Shown one piece after another: positions 1 to 7,902 of a stretch of DNA of 64,000 bases (its first letter is position 1; every line of letters starts with the position of its first letter). Position numbers and translations under genes: made by a program. Under the pieces are notes generated by a model. That model was not told where the DNA came from. It saw only the letters and a program-made list of their open reading frames with translations, and did no database searches. This stretch comes from JAOPZW01 sp963803375 (GTDB lineage: Bacteria; Actinomycetota; Thermoleophilia; Solirubrobacterales; Solirubrobacteraceae): positions 62,001 through 126,000 of the forward strand of contig CAWDMB010000016.1 of the NCBI GenBank assembly GCA_963803375.1. The letters run 5' to 3'.

Positions 1-1
1 C

Positions 2-1183
2 GGCTACCGCTTCTCGATCGACGCGGTCGGCGAGAGCGTGCGGCTCTTCCTGCGCCAGCTGTGGAACGCCTACGCGTTCCTGTGCACCTACCGGCCGGAG
101 CGTGAGGGCGAGCCGACCGCGCTCGACCGCTGGGCGCTCTCGCGGCTGAGCGCGACCGTCGACGCCGTGACCGAGGGCCTCGAGGCGTTCGACGCGACGG
201 GCGCGGGCCGAGCGATCGCCGAGTTCGTCGACGACCTCTCCAACTGGTACGTGCGCCGCTCGCGGCGGCGGTTCTGGGAGGGCGACGGCGCGGCGTTCGA
301 GACCCTGGCGACGTGCCTGGTCACCGTGGCCAAGCTGCTCGCGCCGTTCACGCCGTTCGTCGCCGACGAGATCTTCGAGAACCTGGACGGCAGCGAGCCG
401 AGCGTCCACCTCTGCGACTGGCCGGCGGCGGGCCCGCGCCATCAGGAGCTCGAGGACGCGATGGCGGTCGCCCGCGAGACCGTGCGGCTGGGGCTCGGCG
501 CGCGCGCGGCCGCCGGGGTCCCCCTGCGCCAGCCCCTGCCCGAGGCGGTCGTGGTGGCCGTCGGGGGCGAGCGGGCGGCGATCGAGCAGCTCGCCGACGT
601 CGTGCGCGAGGAGCTCAACGTCAAGCGCCTGCGCTTCGTGGAGGCGGCCGACGAGCTCGGGTCCTACGAGGTCAAGCCGAACTTCCGCTCCCTCGGGCCG
701 CGCTTCGGCCGCGCCATGCCGCAGGTGGCGGCGGCGGTGGCCGCGCTGCGCCCGCCGAAGGTCGCGGCGTCGCTGCGCGCGGGCCGCACGGTGGCCGTCT
801 CGGTCGACGGGCGCGACCACGCCCTCGACCGCGAGGACCTCGTGCTCGCGCTCGCGCCGCTCGAGGGCTACCAGCTCGAGCGGGAGGGGTCGCACGCGGT
901 GGCGCTCGAGCTTGCGCTCGACGACGACCTGCGCCGGGAGGGCATGGCCCGCGAGGTCGTCCACGCCGTGCAGAACGCCCGCAAGGCGGCGGGGCTGGCC
1001 GTCGAGGACCGGATCGCGCTGACCCTCGGCGGCGACACCGAGCTGGTCGCCGCCGCCCGTGCCCACGAGCCCTACGTGGCCGGCGAGACGCTCGCGGTCG
1101 AGGTGGACTTCGACGCGGACGCGGGCGCACTCGCCACGGTCATCAAGGGCCGCGAGCTGCGGATCGCGCTCGCGCGCGCGTAG
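2..1183 (+). CDS. ileS: Isoleucyl-tRNA synthetase, C-terminal part (5' end outside window)
   Basis: The window opens inside this gene; the frame is open from base 2 and 393 residues are visible up to a TAG stop. The visible part is the alpha-helical anticodon-binding domain (region with LWNAYAFLCTY and WYVRRSRRRFW, about residues 15-100) followed by the C-terminal alpha/beta extension typical of the eukaryote-like type-2 IleRS (DUF5915-like region with LRREGMAREVVHAVQNARKA). No C-terminal Cys-rich zinc motif of type-1 bacterial IleRS is seen. By family knowledge the enzyme charges tRNA-Ile in the cytoplasm, and type-2 forms are commonly mupirocin tolerant. The HIGH and KMSKS motifs lie upstream of the window. 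The family assignment is firm; the type-2 call rests on the C-terminal region only. Confidence 0.93.
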   Translation, partial: GYRFSIDAVGESVRLFLRQLWNAYAFLCTYRPEREGEPTALDRWALSRLSATVDAVTEGLEAFDATGAGRAIAEFVDDLSNWYVRRSRRRFWEGDGAAFETLATCLVTVAKLLAPFTPFVADEIFENLDGSEPSVHLCDWPAAGPRHQELEDAMAVARETVRLGLGARAAAGVPLRQPLPEAVVVAVGGERAAIEQLADVVREELNVKRLRFVEAADELGSYEVKPNFRSLGPRFGRAMPQVAAAVAALRPPKVAASLRAGRTVAVSVDGRDHALDREDLVLALAPLEGYQLEREGSHAVALELALDDDLRREGMAREVVHAVQNARKAAGLAVEDRIALTLGGDTELVAAARAHEPYVAGETLAVEVDFDADAGALATVIKGRELRIALARA

Positions 1184-1295
1184 ATCGCAACACAAGCGTC
1201 ACGAGTGCGCAGCTTCTCAGGCGCTGTCGCCCTCGCGCGCGCACGCGGCGCCTACCGTCGCCCGGGTTCACACACCGAGCGAGAGGGAGGCGACG

Positions 1296-1583
1296 ATGGA
1301 CGACGAGCGGCTGCGCGAGGTCGTGGCGGCGATCCCGCCGGGGCGCTGGATGAGCTATGCGGACGTCGCGCTGGCGGCCGGCGCCGGCGCCGAGCAGGCC
1401 CGGCGCGTCAACCAGCGGCTCATCCGCCACGACGTGCCCGGGGCGCACCGCGTGCTCAAGGCCGACGGCCGCGTGGCTCCGACCGCGCTCGGCGCGCCCG
1501 ACCGCGTGCGAGCGCTGCTCGAGGACGAGGGCGTGCGGTTCGAGGCCGACCGGGCCAGCGCCGACGCGCGGGTCCGGGCGTGA
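1296..1583 (+). CDS. Alkyltransferase-like protein (MGMT/ATL family, no catalytic Cys)
   Basis: A 95-residue protein matching only the winged-helix DNA-binding domain of O6-alkylguanine-DNA alkyltransferases. The N-terminal segment IPPGRWMSYADVALAAGA is the usual family signature. The active-site motif PCHRV of true alkyltransferases is replaced by PGAHRV, so there is no cysteine acceptor. By family knowledge ATL proteins bind alkylated bases and hand them to nucleotide excision repair. The ATG is preceded by GGGAGG six nucleotides upstream, which fixes the start. The gene stands alone between ileS and the convergent thioredoxin gene. A binding role at DNA lesions is likely but inferred. Confidence 0.82.
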   Translation: MDDERLREVVAAIPPGRWMSYADVALAAGAGAEQARRVNQRLIRHDVPGAHRVLKADGRVAPTALGAPDRVRALLEDEGVRFEADRASADARVRA

Positions 1584-1601
1584 GGACCGTGGTCGCCGGC
1601 G

Positions 1602-1928
1602 CTACGCGAGCGCGGGCTCGAGCTCGGCCTCGAGGCGCTTCTTCGGGTAGGCGCCGATGACCTTCTTGGCCACCTCGCCGTTGCGGAAGAGGATCATCGT
1701 CGGGATCGAGAGGACCTGGAAGGCGGCCGCGGTCTGCTGGTTCTCGTCGACGTTGAGCTTGACGACGCGCAGGTCCTCGCGCTCCTCGGCGATCTCCTCG
1801 AGCACGGGGGCCACGACGCGGCACGGCCCGCACCACGGGGCCCAGAAGTCCACGAGCACCGGCGTCTCGGACTCGATGACCTCGGCCTGGAACGTCGCGT
1901 CGGTCACGTGGGTGGGGGTTCCGGCCAT
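1602..1928 (-). CDS. trxA: Thioredoxin
   Basis: A 108-residue canonical thioredoxin with active site WCGPC (about residues 31-35), the cis-proline loop IPTMILFRNG, and the usual length with no extra domains. It reduces disulfides in cytoplasmic proteins with electrons from thioredoxin reductase, which is not in this window. The ATG has AAGGAG about 11 nt upstream on the coding strand. The gene is convergent with the ATL gene (18 bp between stops) and has its own promoter overlapping the end of the upstream glycosyltransferase gene. Confidence 0.95.
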   Translation of the reverse strand: MAGTPTHVTDATFQAEVIESETPVLVDFWAPWCGPCRVVAPVLEEIAEEREDLRVVKLNVDENQQTAAAFQVLSIPTMILFRNGEVAKKVIGAYPKKRLEAELEPALA

Positions 1929-1968
1929 CGCGTTGTGGTCTCCTTGGCGTCTCGCGTTGCGGTCGACG

Positions 1969-1999
1969 CTCACTATACAAACTGTAGTGAGGGGGTCAG
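1969..1999 (-). promoter_or_regulatory. trxA promoter with inverted-repeat operator
   Basis: Reading toward trxA there is a TATAGT -10 box (plus-strand 1972-1977) and a weak -35 CTGACC (1994-1999), 16 bp apart. A 7-bp inverted repeat CTCACTA-N9-TAGTGAG (1969-1991) covers the -10 box, with a smaller dyad TACA-aac-TGTA inside it. This placement suggests repressor binding. The regulator is unknown. The element sits at the very end of the upstream glycosyltransferase gene. Confidence 0.55.
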
Positions 2000-2751
2000 C
2001 GCGGGTCCGCCGGCCGTCGGCCGCGGGCGCGGGCGCGCAGCCGCGGCACGAGCCAGACGGCCTCGACGGCGATCGCCAACGACATCTTCGAGCACCCTTC
2101 GGCGCGCTCGCGGAAGACGATCGGCACCTCGACGACGCGGAAGCCGGCGCGCACGGCGCGGAAGGTGAGCTCGACCTGGAAGGCGTAGCCGACCGAGCGC
2201 ACGGTGGGCAGGTCGATCGCGCGCAGCACCTCGGCGCGGAAGCACTTGAAGCCGCCCGTGAGGTCGCGGACCGCCAGGCCGAGGACGCGGCGCGCGTACC
2301 ACGAGCCGCTGCGGCTGACCAGGCGCCGCCACCGACCCCAGTCGGCCACGGCGCCGCCGGGCACATAGCGCGACCCCAGTGCGACGTCGGCGCCGCCGTC
2401 GCGAACCGCGTCGAGGAGCCGCGCCAGATCGGCGGGGTCGTGCGAGAGGTCGGCGTCCATCTCGAAGACGAAGCCCGCGCCCGCCTCGAGCGCGTGGGCG
2501 AAGCCGGCCAGATAGGCGGGACCGAGGCCCTCGCGCCGCGTCCGATGCAGGACGGCCACCGTGTCCGGGCTGGCCGCGGCGAGGCGGTCGGCGATGGCGC
2601 CGGTCCCGTCCGGGGAGTCGTCGTCGACCACGAGGATGCGAAAGCCCGCCGGCGCGGCGACGGCGAGGACGGCCGCGGCGCCGGTCACGACCGCCTCGAC
2701 GTTCTCGGCCTCCTCGAACGTCGGGAGGACGAGCCACGGCGGTCCGGGCAT
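1996..2751 (-). CDS. Family 2 glycosyltransferase, polyprenol-phosphate mannosyl/glucosyl transferase type
   Basis: 251 residues with a GT-A fold typical of dolichol-phosphate-mannose synthases: N-terminal LPTFEEAENV, the nucleotide-binding VVDDDSPDGTG (about residues 40-50), the metal-binding EMDADLSHDP (about 97-106), and the C-terminal TGGFKCFR and CSKMS segments shared by Ppm1/DPM1 enzymes. No membrane anchor follows the catalytic domain. By family knowledge it transfers mannose or glucose from a nucleotide sugar to polyprenyl phosphate at the inner face of the membrane, feeding cell-envelope glycan or protein glycosylation. The ATG has GGAGGGAG 9 nt upstream. The donor sugar cannot be read from sequence. 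Confidence 0.88.
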   Translation of the reverse strand: MPGPPWLVLPTFEEAENVEAVVTGAAAVLAVAAPAGFRILVVDDDSPDGTGAIADRLAAASPDTVAVLHRTRREGLGPAYLAGFAHALEAGAGFVFEMDADLSHDPADLARLLDAVRDGGADVALGSRYVPGGAVADWGRWRRLVSRSGSWYARRVLGLAVRDLTGGFKCFRAEVLRAIDLPTVRSVGYAFQVELTFRAVRAGFRVVEVPIVFRERAEGCSKMSLAIAVEAVWLVPRLRARARGRRPADPR

Positions 2752-2787
2752 CTAGCGCTCCCTCCGGCAGGCCCGGCCCTGCGCGCC

Positions 2788-2880
2788 GGCGCGCGGCCGG
2801 CGCCCGGCGCTGCGGCCACCGGCGCGCGGCCGGCGCCCGGCGCTCCGGCCACCGGCCCGCGGCCGGCGGTGGTGCCCGGC
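2788..2880. repeat. 33-bp GC-rich minisatellite
   Basis: Two near-identical 33-bp units (2788-2820 and 2821-2853, one substitution) are followed by a degenerate third copy, in the 252-bp gap between the glycosyltransferase start and polX. The unit is almost pure G/C and carries GCCGGC-type palindromes. No coding frame crossing it resembles a known protein. The rest of the gap holds the polX promoter at its right end. Confidence 0.7.
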
Positions 2881-2989
2881 GGACCCGCCCGTCTTGCCGG
2901 CAGCGGCGGCGTCCTGCCTCGTGGCCAGGCACCCGTCGGCATCGCCGGCAGCCGGCACACGACTCGCAGGAGGAAGCACTCGCGGCGAT

Positions 2990-3003
2990 TACCCTAGACG
3001 CCC
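2990..3003 (+). promoter_or_regulatory. -10 box for leaderless polX
   Basis: TACCCT (2990-2995) lies 8 nt before the GTG start at 3004. An AGGAGG further upstream is about 30 nt from the start and too far to act as a ribosome site. The transcript probably begins at or next to the start codon. Confidence 0.5.
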
Positions 3004-4749
3004 GTGGACGTGCCGGATCCGCCGAACGCCACCATCGCCTCGCTCTTCGACGAGCTCGCCGACCTCTACGAGCTCGACGGCGCCGTCGTGCACAGGGTCC
3101 TCGCCTACCGCAATGCGGCGAAGTCCGTGCGCGAGTCGCCGCGCTCGGTCGCCGCGATGACGCGCGAGGGCCGCGCGACGACGCTGCCGGGGATCGGGCA
3201 CACGCTCGAGGAGAAGATCACCGCGCTGCTGCAGACCGGCTCGATCCCGGCCGTCGAGAAGCTGCGCGCGAAGTTCCCGCCGGGCCTCGTCGACCTCACG
3301 CGGCTCCCGGGTCTGGGCCCCAAGCGCGCGCGCCGGCTCTACGACGAGCTCGGGATCGACTCGCTCGATGCCCTGCGCGACGCCGCCGAGACCCAGCGGC
3401 TGCGCTCCGTGCGCGGGTTCGGGGCGAAGTTCGAGGACGCGGTGCTGGTGTCGCTGGCCGCCGGCGCCGGCGAGCGTCCGCGCCCGCGGGTGCTCCTGGA
3501 CAAGGCGCTGCAGATCGGCGACGGGATCGTCGAGGCACTGCGCGCGCATCCCGCCTCCGACCGCGTCGCGCTCGCCGGCTCCGCGCGGCGGCTGGCCGAC
3601 TCGGTCAAGGACCTCGACGTCATCGCCACCGCCTCGGACCCGCGCGCGCTGCTCGAGGCGTTCGCGGCGCTCGACGTGATCGAGAGCTCCTCCACTCCCG
3701 GCGACAACGCGGCCCGCGCGCGGACGCACACGGGCTTGAGCGTCGACCTGCGGGTCGTCGAGCCCGACCAGTTCGGGAACCTCCTGCAGCACTTCACGGG
3801 CTCGAAGGCCCACAACGTCGCGCTGCGCGAGGCGGCGGTGCGGCGCGGCCTGCACGTCTCGGAGTACGGCGTTCTCGACGACGGCTCGGGCACCGTGCAC
3901 CGCTGCGCGACCGAGCAGGAGGTCTACGCGCTGCTCGGCCTGCCGTGGATCCCGCCCGAGCTGCGGGAGGACCGCGGGGAGCTCGCGCTGGGCTCGGCCG
4001 ACGACGTGCCCGCGCTCGTAGAGCAGGCCGACCTGCGGGGAGACCTGCACATGCACACGCTGCGCTCCGACGGGCGCCAGACGGCCGAGCAGATGGCGCT
4101 CGCCGCGCAGGCGCGCGGCCTGCAGTACATCGCGATCACCGACCACTCCGCCTCGCACGGGTTTGGCAACCACGTCACGCCCGACGGGTTGCGCGCGCAG
4201 ATCGAGGAGGTCCGCGCCCTCGACGCGCGCCTGGCGGACCTGACCGTCCTCGTCGGCACCGAGACGAACATCGGGCTCGACGGCCTGCCCGACTACGACG
4301 ACGAGCTGCTCGCCCGGCTCGACTGGGTCATCGCCTCGGTGCACACCTCCTTCGGGCTCGACGTCGAGGCCATGACCGACCGCATGGTCACGGCCATGGA
4401 GCACCCGCTCGTCGACGCGATCGGCCATCCGACGGGCCGCAAGATCGAGTCGCGCGCGCCCTACGCGATCGACCTCGACCGCGTCATCGAGGCGGCCGCC
4501 CGCACGGGCACGATGCTCGAGATCAACTCGGCGGCCGACCGCCGCGACCTCGATGACATCCACGCGCGCGCCGCGGCGGGCGCGGGCGTGCGGATTCTCG
4601 TGAACTCCGACGCGCACGGCGCCAACAGCCTGGGCGTCACCCGCTGGGGCGTCGCCACGGCCCGGCGCGCCTGGCTCACGGCGGCAGACGTCGCCAACAC
4701 GCTGCCCTGGGAGCGCTTCGCGCCGCTGCGCAAGCGCGCCCGCCGCTGA
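3004..4749 (+). CDS. polX: DNA polymerase X with PHP domain
   Basis: 581 residues, the normal length for bacterial PolX. Helix-hairpin-helix elements (LPGIGHTLEEKI and LPGLGPKRARRL) at about residues 60-110 precede the polymerase-beta-like nucleotidyltransferase core with LAGSARRLADSVKDLDVI; the catalytic aspartates are in KDLD, and a third is in LSVDLRVV. The C-terminal PHP domain (from about 340) has the metal-binding motifs GDLHMHTLRSDG, AITDHSASHG, GTETNI, ASVHTSF, IGHPTGR and NSDAHG, all intact. By family knowledge it fills short gaps in base-excision repair, and the PHP part supplies 3'-5' exonuclease and AP-site activities. The GTG start follows a TACCCT box. The stop abuts the stop of the convergent glycosyltransferase gene with no base between them. 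Confidence 0.95.
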   Translation: MDVPDPPNATIASLFDELADLYELDGAVVHRVLAYRNAAKSVRESPRSVAAMTREGRATTLPGIGHTLEEKITALLQTGSIPAVEKLRAKFPPGLVDLTRLPGLGPKRARRLYDELGIDSLDALRDAAETQRLRSVRGFGAKFEDAVLVSLAAGAGERPRPRVLLDKALQIGDGIVEALRAHPASDRVALAGSARRLADSVKDLDVIATASDPRALLEAFAALDVIESSSTPGDNAARARTHTGLSVDLRVVEPDQFGNLLQHFTGSKAHNVALREAAVRRGLHVSEYGVLDDGSGTVHRCATEQEVYALLGLPWIPPELREDRGELALGSADDVPALVEQADLRGDLHMHTLRSDGRQTAEQMALAAQARGLQYIAITDHSASHGFGNHVTPDGLRAQIEEVRALDARLADLTVLVGTETNIGLDGLPDYDDELLARLDWVIASVHTSFGLDVEAMTDRMVTAMEHPLVDAIGHPTGRKIESRAPYAIDLDRVIEAAARTGTMLEINSAADRRDLDDIHARAAAGAGVRILVNSDAHGANSLGVTRWGVATARRAWLTAADVANTLPWERFAPLRKRARR

Positions 4750-5721
4750 TCACGCGAGCAGCGCCGGAAGGAGCTCGTCGCGCACGGTCGCGTCGACGGC
4801 CGCGCGGCGGAAGGGCGCGATCGCCTCGAGCGCCCGCGCCGCGTAGTCGGGCCGCGGGTCATCGAGCGCGGTCCGCAGGGCGCGGGCCAGGTCGTCGCCC
4901 ACGAGGCGGGCGTCGAGCGCGCGCCCGAGCGCCAGCGCGGCGTACGGGCCCGGGGCCGAGTTCGTCACGAGCAGGCAGCCGTCGGCCAGCGCCTCGAGCT
5001 GCGCGACGCCGAAGTCCTCGCGCCGCGGGGCCGTCACGTAGACCCGCGCGCGGCGCAGGAGCGACCGGTAGTCCGCGGGCGCGAGCGGGCCGGTGGCCCG
5101 CACGCCCGGCTGGGGGGCGACCCGACCGGTGCCGGTCACGAGCAGCTCCTCGCCCTCGCGGCGCGCGCGGGCCCACGCCGCGAGGACGCGATCCAGGCCC
5201 TTCTTGCGCGGGTTGGCCGCGTAGGTGATGGCCGCGAGGTCGCGGGCCGGCGCGGGTGGCCCGGACGGCTCGACCGGGATCGGCACGACGATCGCGGGGC
5301 CCGCCGCGGCCGGCGCTTCGGCGAGGGCCCCCGGCGACTGGGGCACGAGCAGCGGCGCCGCGCGCAGCCGCCGGCGCTCGACCGGGCGCTGCCAGAGCCC
5401 GTGGCGGCCGGGCCGGTTGGCGGCCGCGGGCGCGTCGAAGCGGATCGCGCCGGGCCGCGGCCACAGCAACGCCGCGGTGGTCGTCGCGTAGAGGAGCGCG
5501 CGCGGGCGGTGCGCGCGCACCCCGGCGCGCGCGGCGCGGCGTGCGGCGAGCGCCCAGCCGAGGTCGGTCAGCGCGAGCGTCCGCACCTCGCGGGGAGCGC
5601 GCGCGGTCACGACCGCCATCGAGGCTCCGGCCCGGCGCAGCGACGCAACGAGCTCGGCGTCGGCGGCGCGCAGGCCGGCGGTCGAGCCGAGCGAGACGAC
5701 CAGGACGTCGACGCCGGACAT
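4750..5721 (-). CDS. Family 1/4-type glycosyltransferase
   Basis: 323 residues with a GT-B layout. The C-terminal donor-binding half has YAANPRKKGLDRVL and the EX7E-like signature REDFGVAQLEALADG. The N-terminal half starts with a Rossmann-like strand (VDVLVVSLGST) but is short, so the acceptor domain is compact. Substrate and product are unknown. It is the last gene of a minus-strand run otsB - membrane protein - glycosyltransferase, with a 91-bp gap before it. Cytoplasmic face of the membrane is the expected place of action. Confidence 0.75.
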   Translation of the reverse strand: MSGVDVLVVSLGSTAGLRAADAELVASLRRAGASMAVVTARAPREVRTLALTDLGWALAARRAARAGVRAHRPRALLYATTTAALLWPRPGAIRFDAPAAANRPGRHGLWQRPVERRRLRAAPLLVPQSPGALAEAPAAAGPAIVVPIPVEPSGPPAPARDLAAITYAANPRKKGLDRVLAAWARARREGEELLVTGTGRVAPQPGVRATGPLAPADYRSLLRRARVYVTAPRREDFGVAQLEALADGCLLVTNSAPGPYAALALGRALDARLVGDDLARALRTALDDPRPDYAARALEAIAPFRRAAVDATVRDELLPALLA

Positions 5722-5812
5722 GGCTGCAGCATGCTCTCAGGGCCGGGCCGGCGACTTCCTCCCGGCGCTCGTCCTCGCCCCCGCGCTCGTGGGCCTCGTT
5801 CGCTCCTCTGAG

Positions 5813-6349
5813 CTACGGCGGTGTCGTCCCGGTCCCGTCGATCGACGGGACCTCGCGCCGGAAGCCCGGCGTGCGGACGAGCTCGATCGGCCGGACGGGC
5901 GAGGTGCGCTCGACGTAGAAGGTCGCGCCGTCGCGCTCCTCGATCGCTCCGACCGCGGCGTCCTGGCGGCGCCACGCCAGCGACCAGATGACCGCGAAGC
6001 CGGTGGCGATGGCGGGCACCTGCGGCACCAGGAAGGCGAACGCGCCCGCGACGACCGTGCACAACAGCAGCGGCCAGAGCCGGTTGACGAGCACCGCTGC
6101 CGGGCGGTGCTGGGGCATCATCTTGGCCGCCTTCGCGTCGGCGAGCACGCGCGCGATCGGCGGCGTGACCGCCGCGCGGCGCCCGAGGAACGCGCCGATG
6201 AACGCCGCCGACATCCACCAGCCGGCCGCGACGACCACGAGCACCGGATCGGCGTCCGCGCTCGCCGCGACGACCGTGACGACGGCGAGCGTGGTCGCCG
6301 CGCCGGCGCTGAGCATCACCGTGGCGCGCAGGAAGTCGACGAAGCGCAA
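5813..6349 (-). CDS. Membrane protein of unknown function (four predicted helices)
   Basis: 178 residues, not assigned to a family. There are about four hydrophobic segments (residues 8-30, 36-56, 90-110, 113-130) and a polar C-terminal tail of about 45 residues. The best-fitting start is a TTG 14 bp after the otsB stop, with only a weak GAAGG before it; a GTG about 30 bases further in is an alternative. It lies between otsB and a glycosyltransferase in the same orientation, so co-transcription is likely. Function cannot be stated. Confidence 0.65.
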   Translation of the reverse strand: MRFVDFLRATVMLSAGAATTLAVVTVVAASADADPVLVVVAAGWWMSAAFIGAFLGRRAAVTPPIARVLADAKAAKMMPQHRPAAVLVNRLWPLLLCTVVAGAFAFLVPQVPAIATGFAVIWSLAWRRQDAAVGAIEERDGATFYVERTSPVRPIELVRTPGFRREVPSIDGTGTTPP

Positions 6350-6363
6350 CGGCTACTTGGCCT

Positions 6364-7170
6364 TCACGACGCCGCCAGCGCCGCCAACAACGTGCGCACG
6401 CCGACAGGCCCGTCGACGAGCAGGTCGGCCGCCTCCTGGAGCGAGCGCGGCGTCTCGTCCGAGCGCACGCCGACGCAGACCGCGGTCTCCAGCCGGTTCT
6501 CGTCGCGCAGCCGGCGCAGGCCATCGAACACTTCGACGTCGGTCGTGTCGTCGCCCGCGTAGAGGGCGGCGGAGATGTCGGCGTCAAGGAGCAGCAGCTC
6601 GACGCCCCGGCCCTTGCTGAGCGCGACGGGCGGCCTGACCTCGAGCACCTTGCGGCCCCAGTGCGTGGCGAAGCCCTCCCCCTCGGCACGCGCGGCGAGC
6701 TCGCGGACGACGGCTTCGGCGGCGCCCTCGTCGGGTGCGCCGCGCCAGTGGTAAGCCCGGATGACGTCCTTGTCCTCGGCGCGCACGCGCAGGCGATGCA
6801 GCGCTTCGCGGTCCTGGGCGGCGGCGAAGGCGGCCATTCGCTGCGACCAGGGCGCCACCTCGGGGTCGATCTCGACCGCGGTGGCCCCGCCGCGGAGGAT
6901 CTCGGACCCGTGGTTGCCGACGTAGGTGATCGAGCCCAGCGAGACGATCCGCCGCGCGACCGCTGCGCGGCGGCCGCTCACGCAGGCGACGAGGCCGTAG
7001 CGCTTGGCGACCGCGATGAGGGGGACGCGCGTGGCCTCGGAAACGTGCGCGTCGTCCGCATGGCGGACGATCGGGGCGAGCACGCCGTCGACGTCGAGCA
7101 GGACGGCGGCGCGGGCGGGATCGGCGCGCAGGGGCTCGACGGCCTCGGCCAGGGTCGCGGCGGCGGACAC
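6364..7170 (-). CDS. otsB: Trehalose-6-phosphate phosphatase
   Basis: 268 residues of the HAD-superfamily OtsB group. Motif 1 is LLDVDGVLAP (nucleophile Asp and acid-base Asp, about residues 25-34), followed by VGNHGSEI and the C-terminal Mg-binding GDDTTDVEVF. By family knowledge it dephosphorylates trehalose-6-phosphate in the cytoplasm to give the compatible solute trehalose. No otsA is in the window. The start chosen is the GTG at 7170, because a CATACT box ends 6 nt before it on the coding strand; this start leaves an 18-bp gap to the divergent transporter start. It is followed by two genes in the same direction. Confidence 0.88.
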   Translation of the reverse strand: MSAAATLAEAVEPLRADPARAAVLLDVDGVLAPIVRHADDAHVSEATRVPLIAVAKRYGLVACVSGRRAAVARRIVSLGSITYVGNHGSEILRGGATAVEIDPEVAPWSQRMAAFAAAQDREALHRLRVRAEDKDVIRAYHWRGAPDEGAAEAVVRELAARAEGEGFATHWGRKVLEVRPPVALSKGRGVELLLLDADISAALYAGDDTTDVEVFDGLRRLRDENRLETAVCVGVRSDETPRSLQEAADLLVDGPVGVRTLLAALAAS

Positions 7171-7188
7171 GGGCCTAGTATGGCGCGC
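7171..7188. promoter_or_regulatory. Overlapping divergent -10 boxes (otsB / TauE half gene)
   Basis: Only 18 bp separate the two start codons. On the plus strand TAGTAT (7176-7181) ends 7 nt before GTG 7189; on the minus strand CATACT (7177-7182) ends 6 nt before GTG 7170. The boxes overlap almost completely, so the two promoters probably exclude each other and both transcripts would be leaderless. Confidence 0.5.
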
Positions 7189-7551
7189 GTGCGCGACCAC
7201 CGGACCCTCGCGCTGGTGGTCATCGGGGTGGCCGCGGGCCTCTTCAGCGGGCTCTTCGGCGTCGGCGGCGGCACCGTGATCGTGCCGCTGCTCGTGCTCT
7301 GGCTGGGCTACCACACGCGCGAGGCCACGGGGACGTCGCTGGCGGCCATCGTCCTGATCGCGCTCATCGCCGTGGCCGCGCACGGCGCCTACGGCAACGT
7401 GCACGTCGTCGACGGGCTGCTCGTGGGGGTGCCGGCCGTCGGCGGCGTCGTGGCGGGGACCTGGCTGCAGCAGCGGATCTCGCCGCGCGCCGTGCGCCTG
7501 ACCTTCGCCGCGCTGTTGCTCGCGACCGCGGCCGACCTCGTGGCGCGGTGA
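7189..7551 (+). CDS. TauE/SafE half-transporter, N-terminal half
   Basis: 120 residues with about four membrane helices. It carries one copy of the TauE/SafE signature: GVGGGTVIVPLL near the N-terminus and GTSLAAIV in the second helix, then AYGNVHV in the loop. Usual family members are about 250 residues with two such repeats and eight helices, so this is half of one. The GTG at 7189 was preferred to the ATG at 7180 because TAGTAT ends 7 nt before it. Its stop overlaps the next start by GTGA. By family knowledge the transporters export sulfite or sulfoacetate; the substrate here is unknown. Confidence 0.8.
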   Translation: MRDHRTLALVVIGVAAGLFSGLFGVGGGTVIVPLLVLWLGYHTREATGTSLAAIVLIALIAVAAHGAYGNVHVVDGLLVGVPAVGGVVAGTWLQQRISPRAVRLTFAALLLATAADLVAR

Positions 7552-7895
7552 TCGGCGCGGTCCTCATCGGTGCCCTGGCCGGGGTCGCGGCCGGACTCCT
7601 GGGCATCGGCGGCGGCGCGCTCTTCGTGCCCGGGCTCGTGCTCTTCCTGGGCCTCGGCCAGGTCGACGCCGAGGCGACGTCGCTGCTGGCGATCGTGCCC
7701 GTGGCGCTGGTCGGCGCCTGGCGCCAGCGCGCCTACGGCAACGTGCGGGTGCGCGCCGGCCTGCTCGTGGGCGCGCTGGGCGGCCCGAGCGCCGTGGCCG
7801 GCGTGGCGCTCGTCAACGTCGTGCCCGAGCGGGCGGTCGAGCTCGCCTTCGCCGCGCTGCTCGTCTTCGTCGCCGTCCGGCTCGTGCGCGAGTAG
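7548..7895 (+). CDS. TauE/SafE half-transporter, C-terminal half
   Basis: 115 residues and about four helices. It repeats the layout of the gene before it: GIGGGALFVPGL, ATSLLAIVPVA and AYGNVRV align with the corresponding motifs there. Its GTG start overlaps the previous stop by four bases (GTGA), so translation is coupled and the two halves would be made in equal amounts. Together they equal one full TauE/SafE protein. Each half has its own start and no frameshift joins them, which suggests an assembled heteromer and not a broken gene. The substrate is not predictable. Confidence 0.8.
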   Translation: MIGAVLIGALAGVAAGLLGIGGGALFVPGLVLFLGLGQVDAEATSLLAIVPVALVGAWRQRAYGNVRVRAGLLVGALGGPSAVAGVALVNVVPERAVELAFAALLVFVAVRLVRE

Positions 7896-7902
7896 GCCCG
7901 GG

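Noticed and set aside
1184..1295. tRNA or riboswitch after ileS
   Set aside because: No cloverleaf, T-loop GTTCGA-type sequence or known riboswitch core could be found; only GC-rich spacer and a Shine-Dalgarno are present.
4750..4752. Stop-to-stop abutment of polX and the glycosyltransferase as a frameshift artefact
   Set aside because: Both proteins have normal C-terminal lengths for their families, so zero-gap convergence reflects dense packing.
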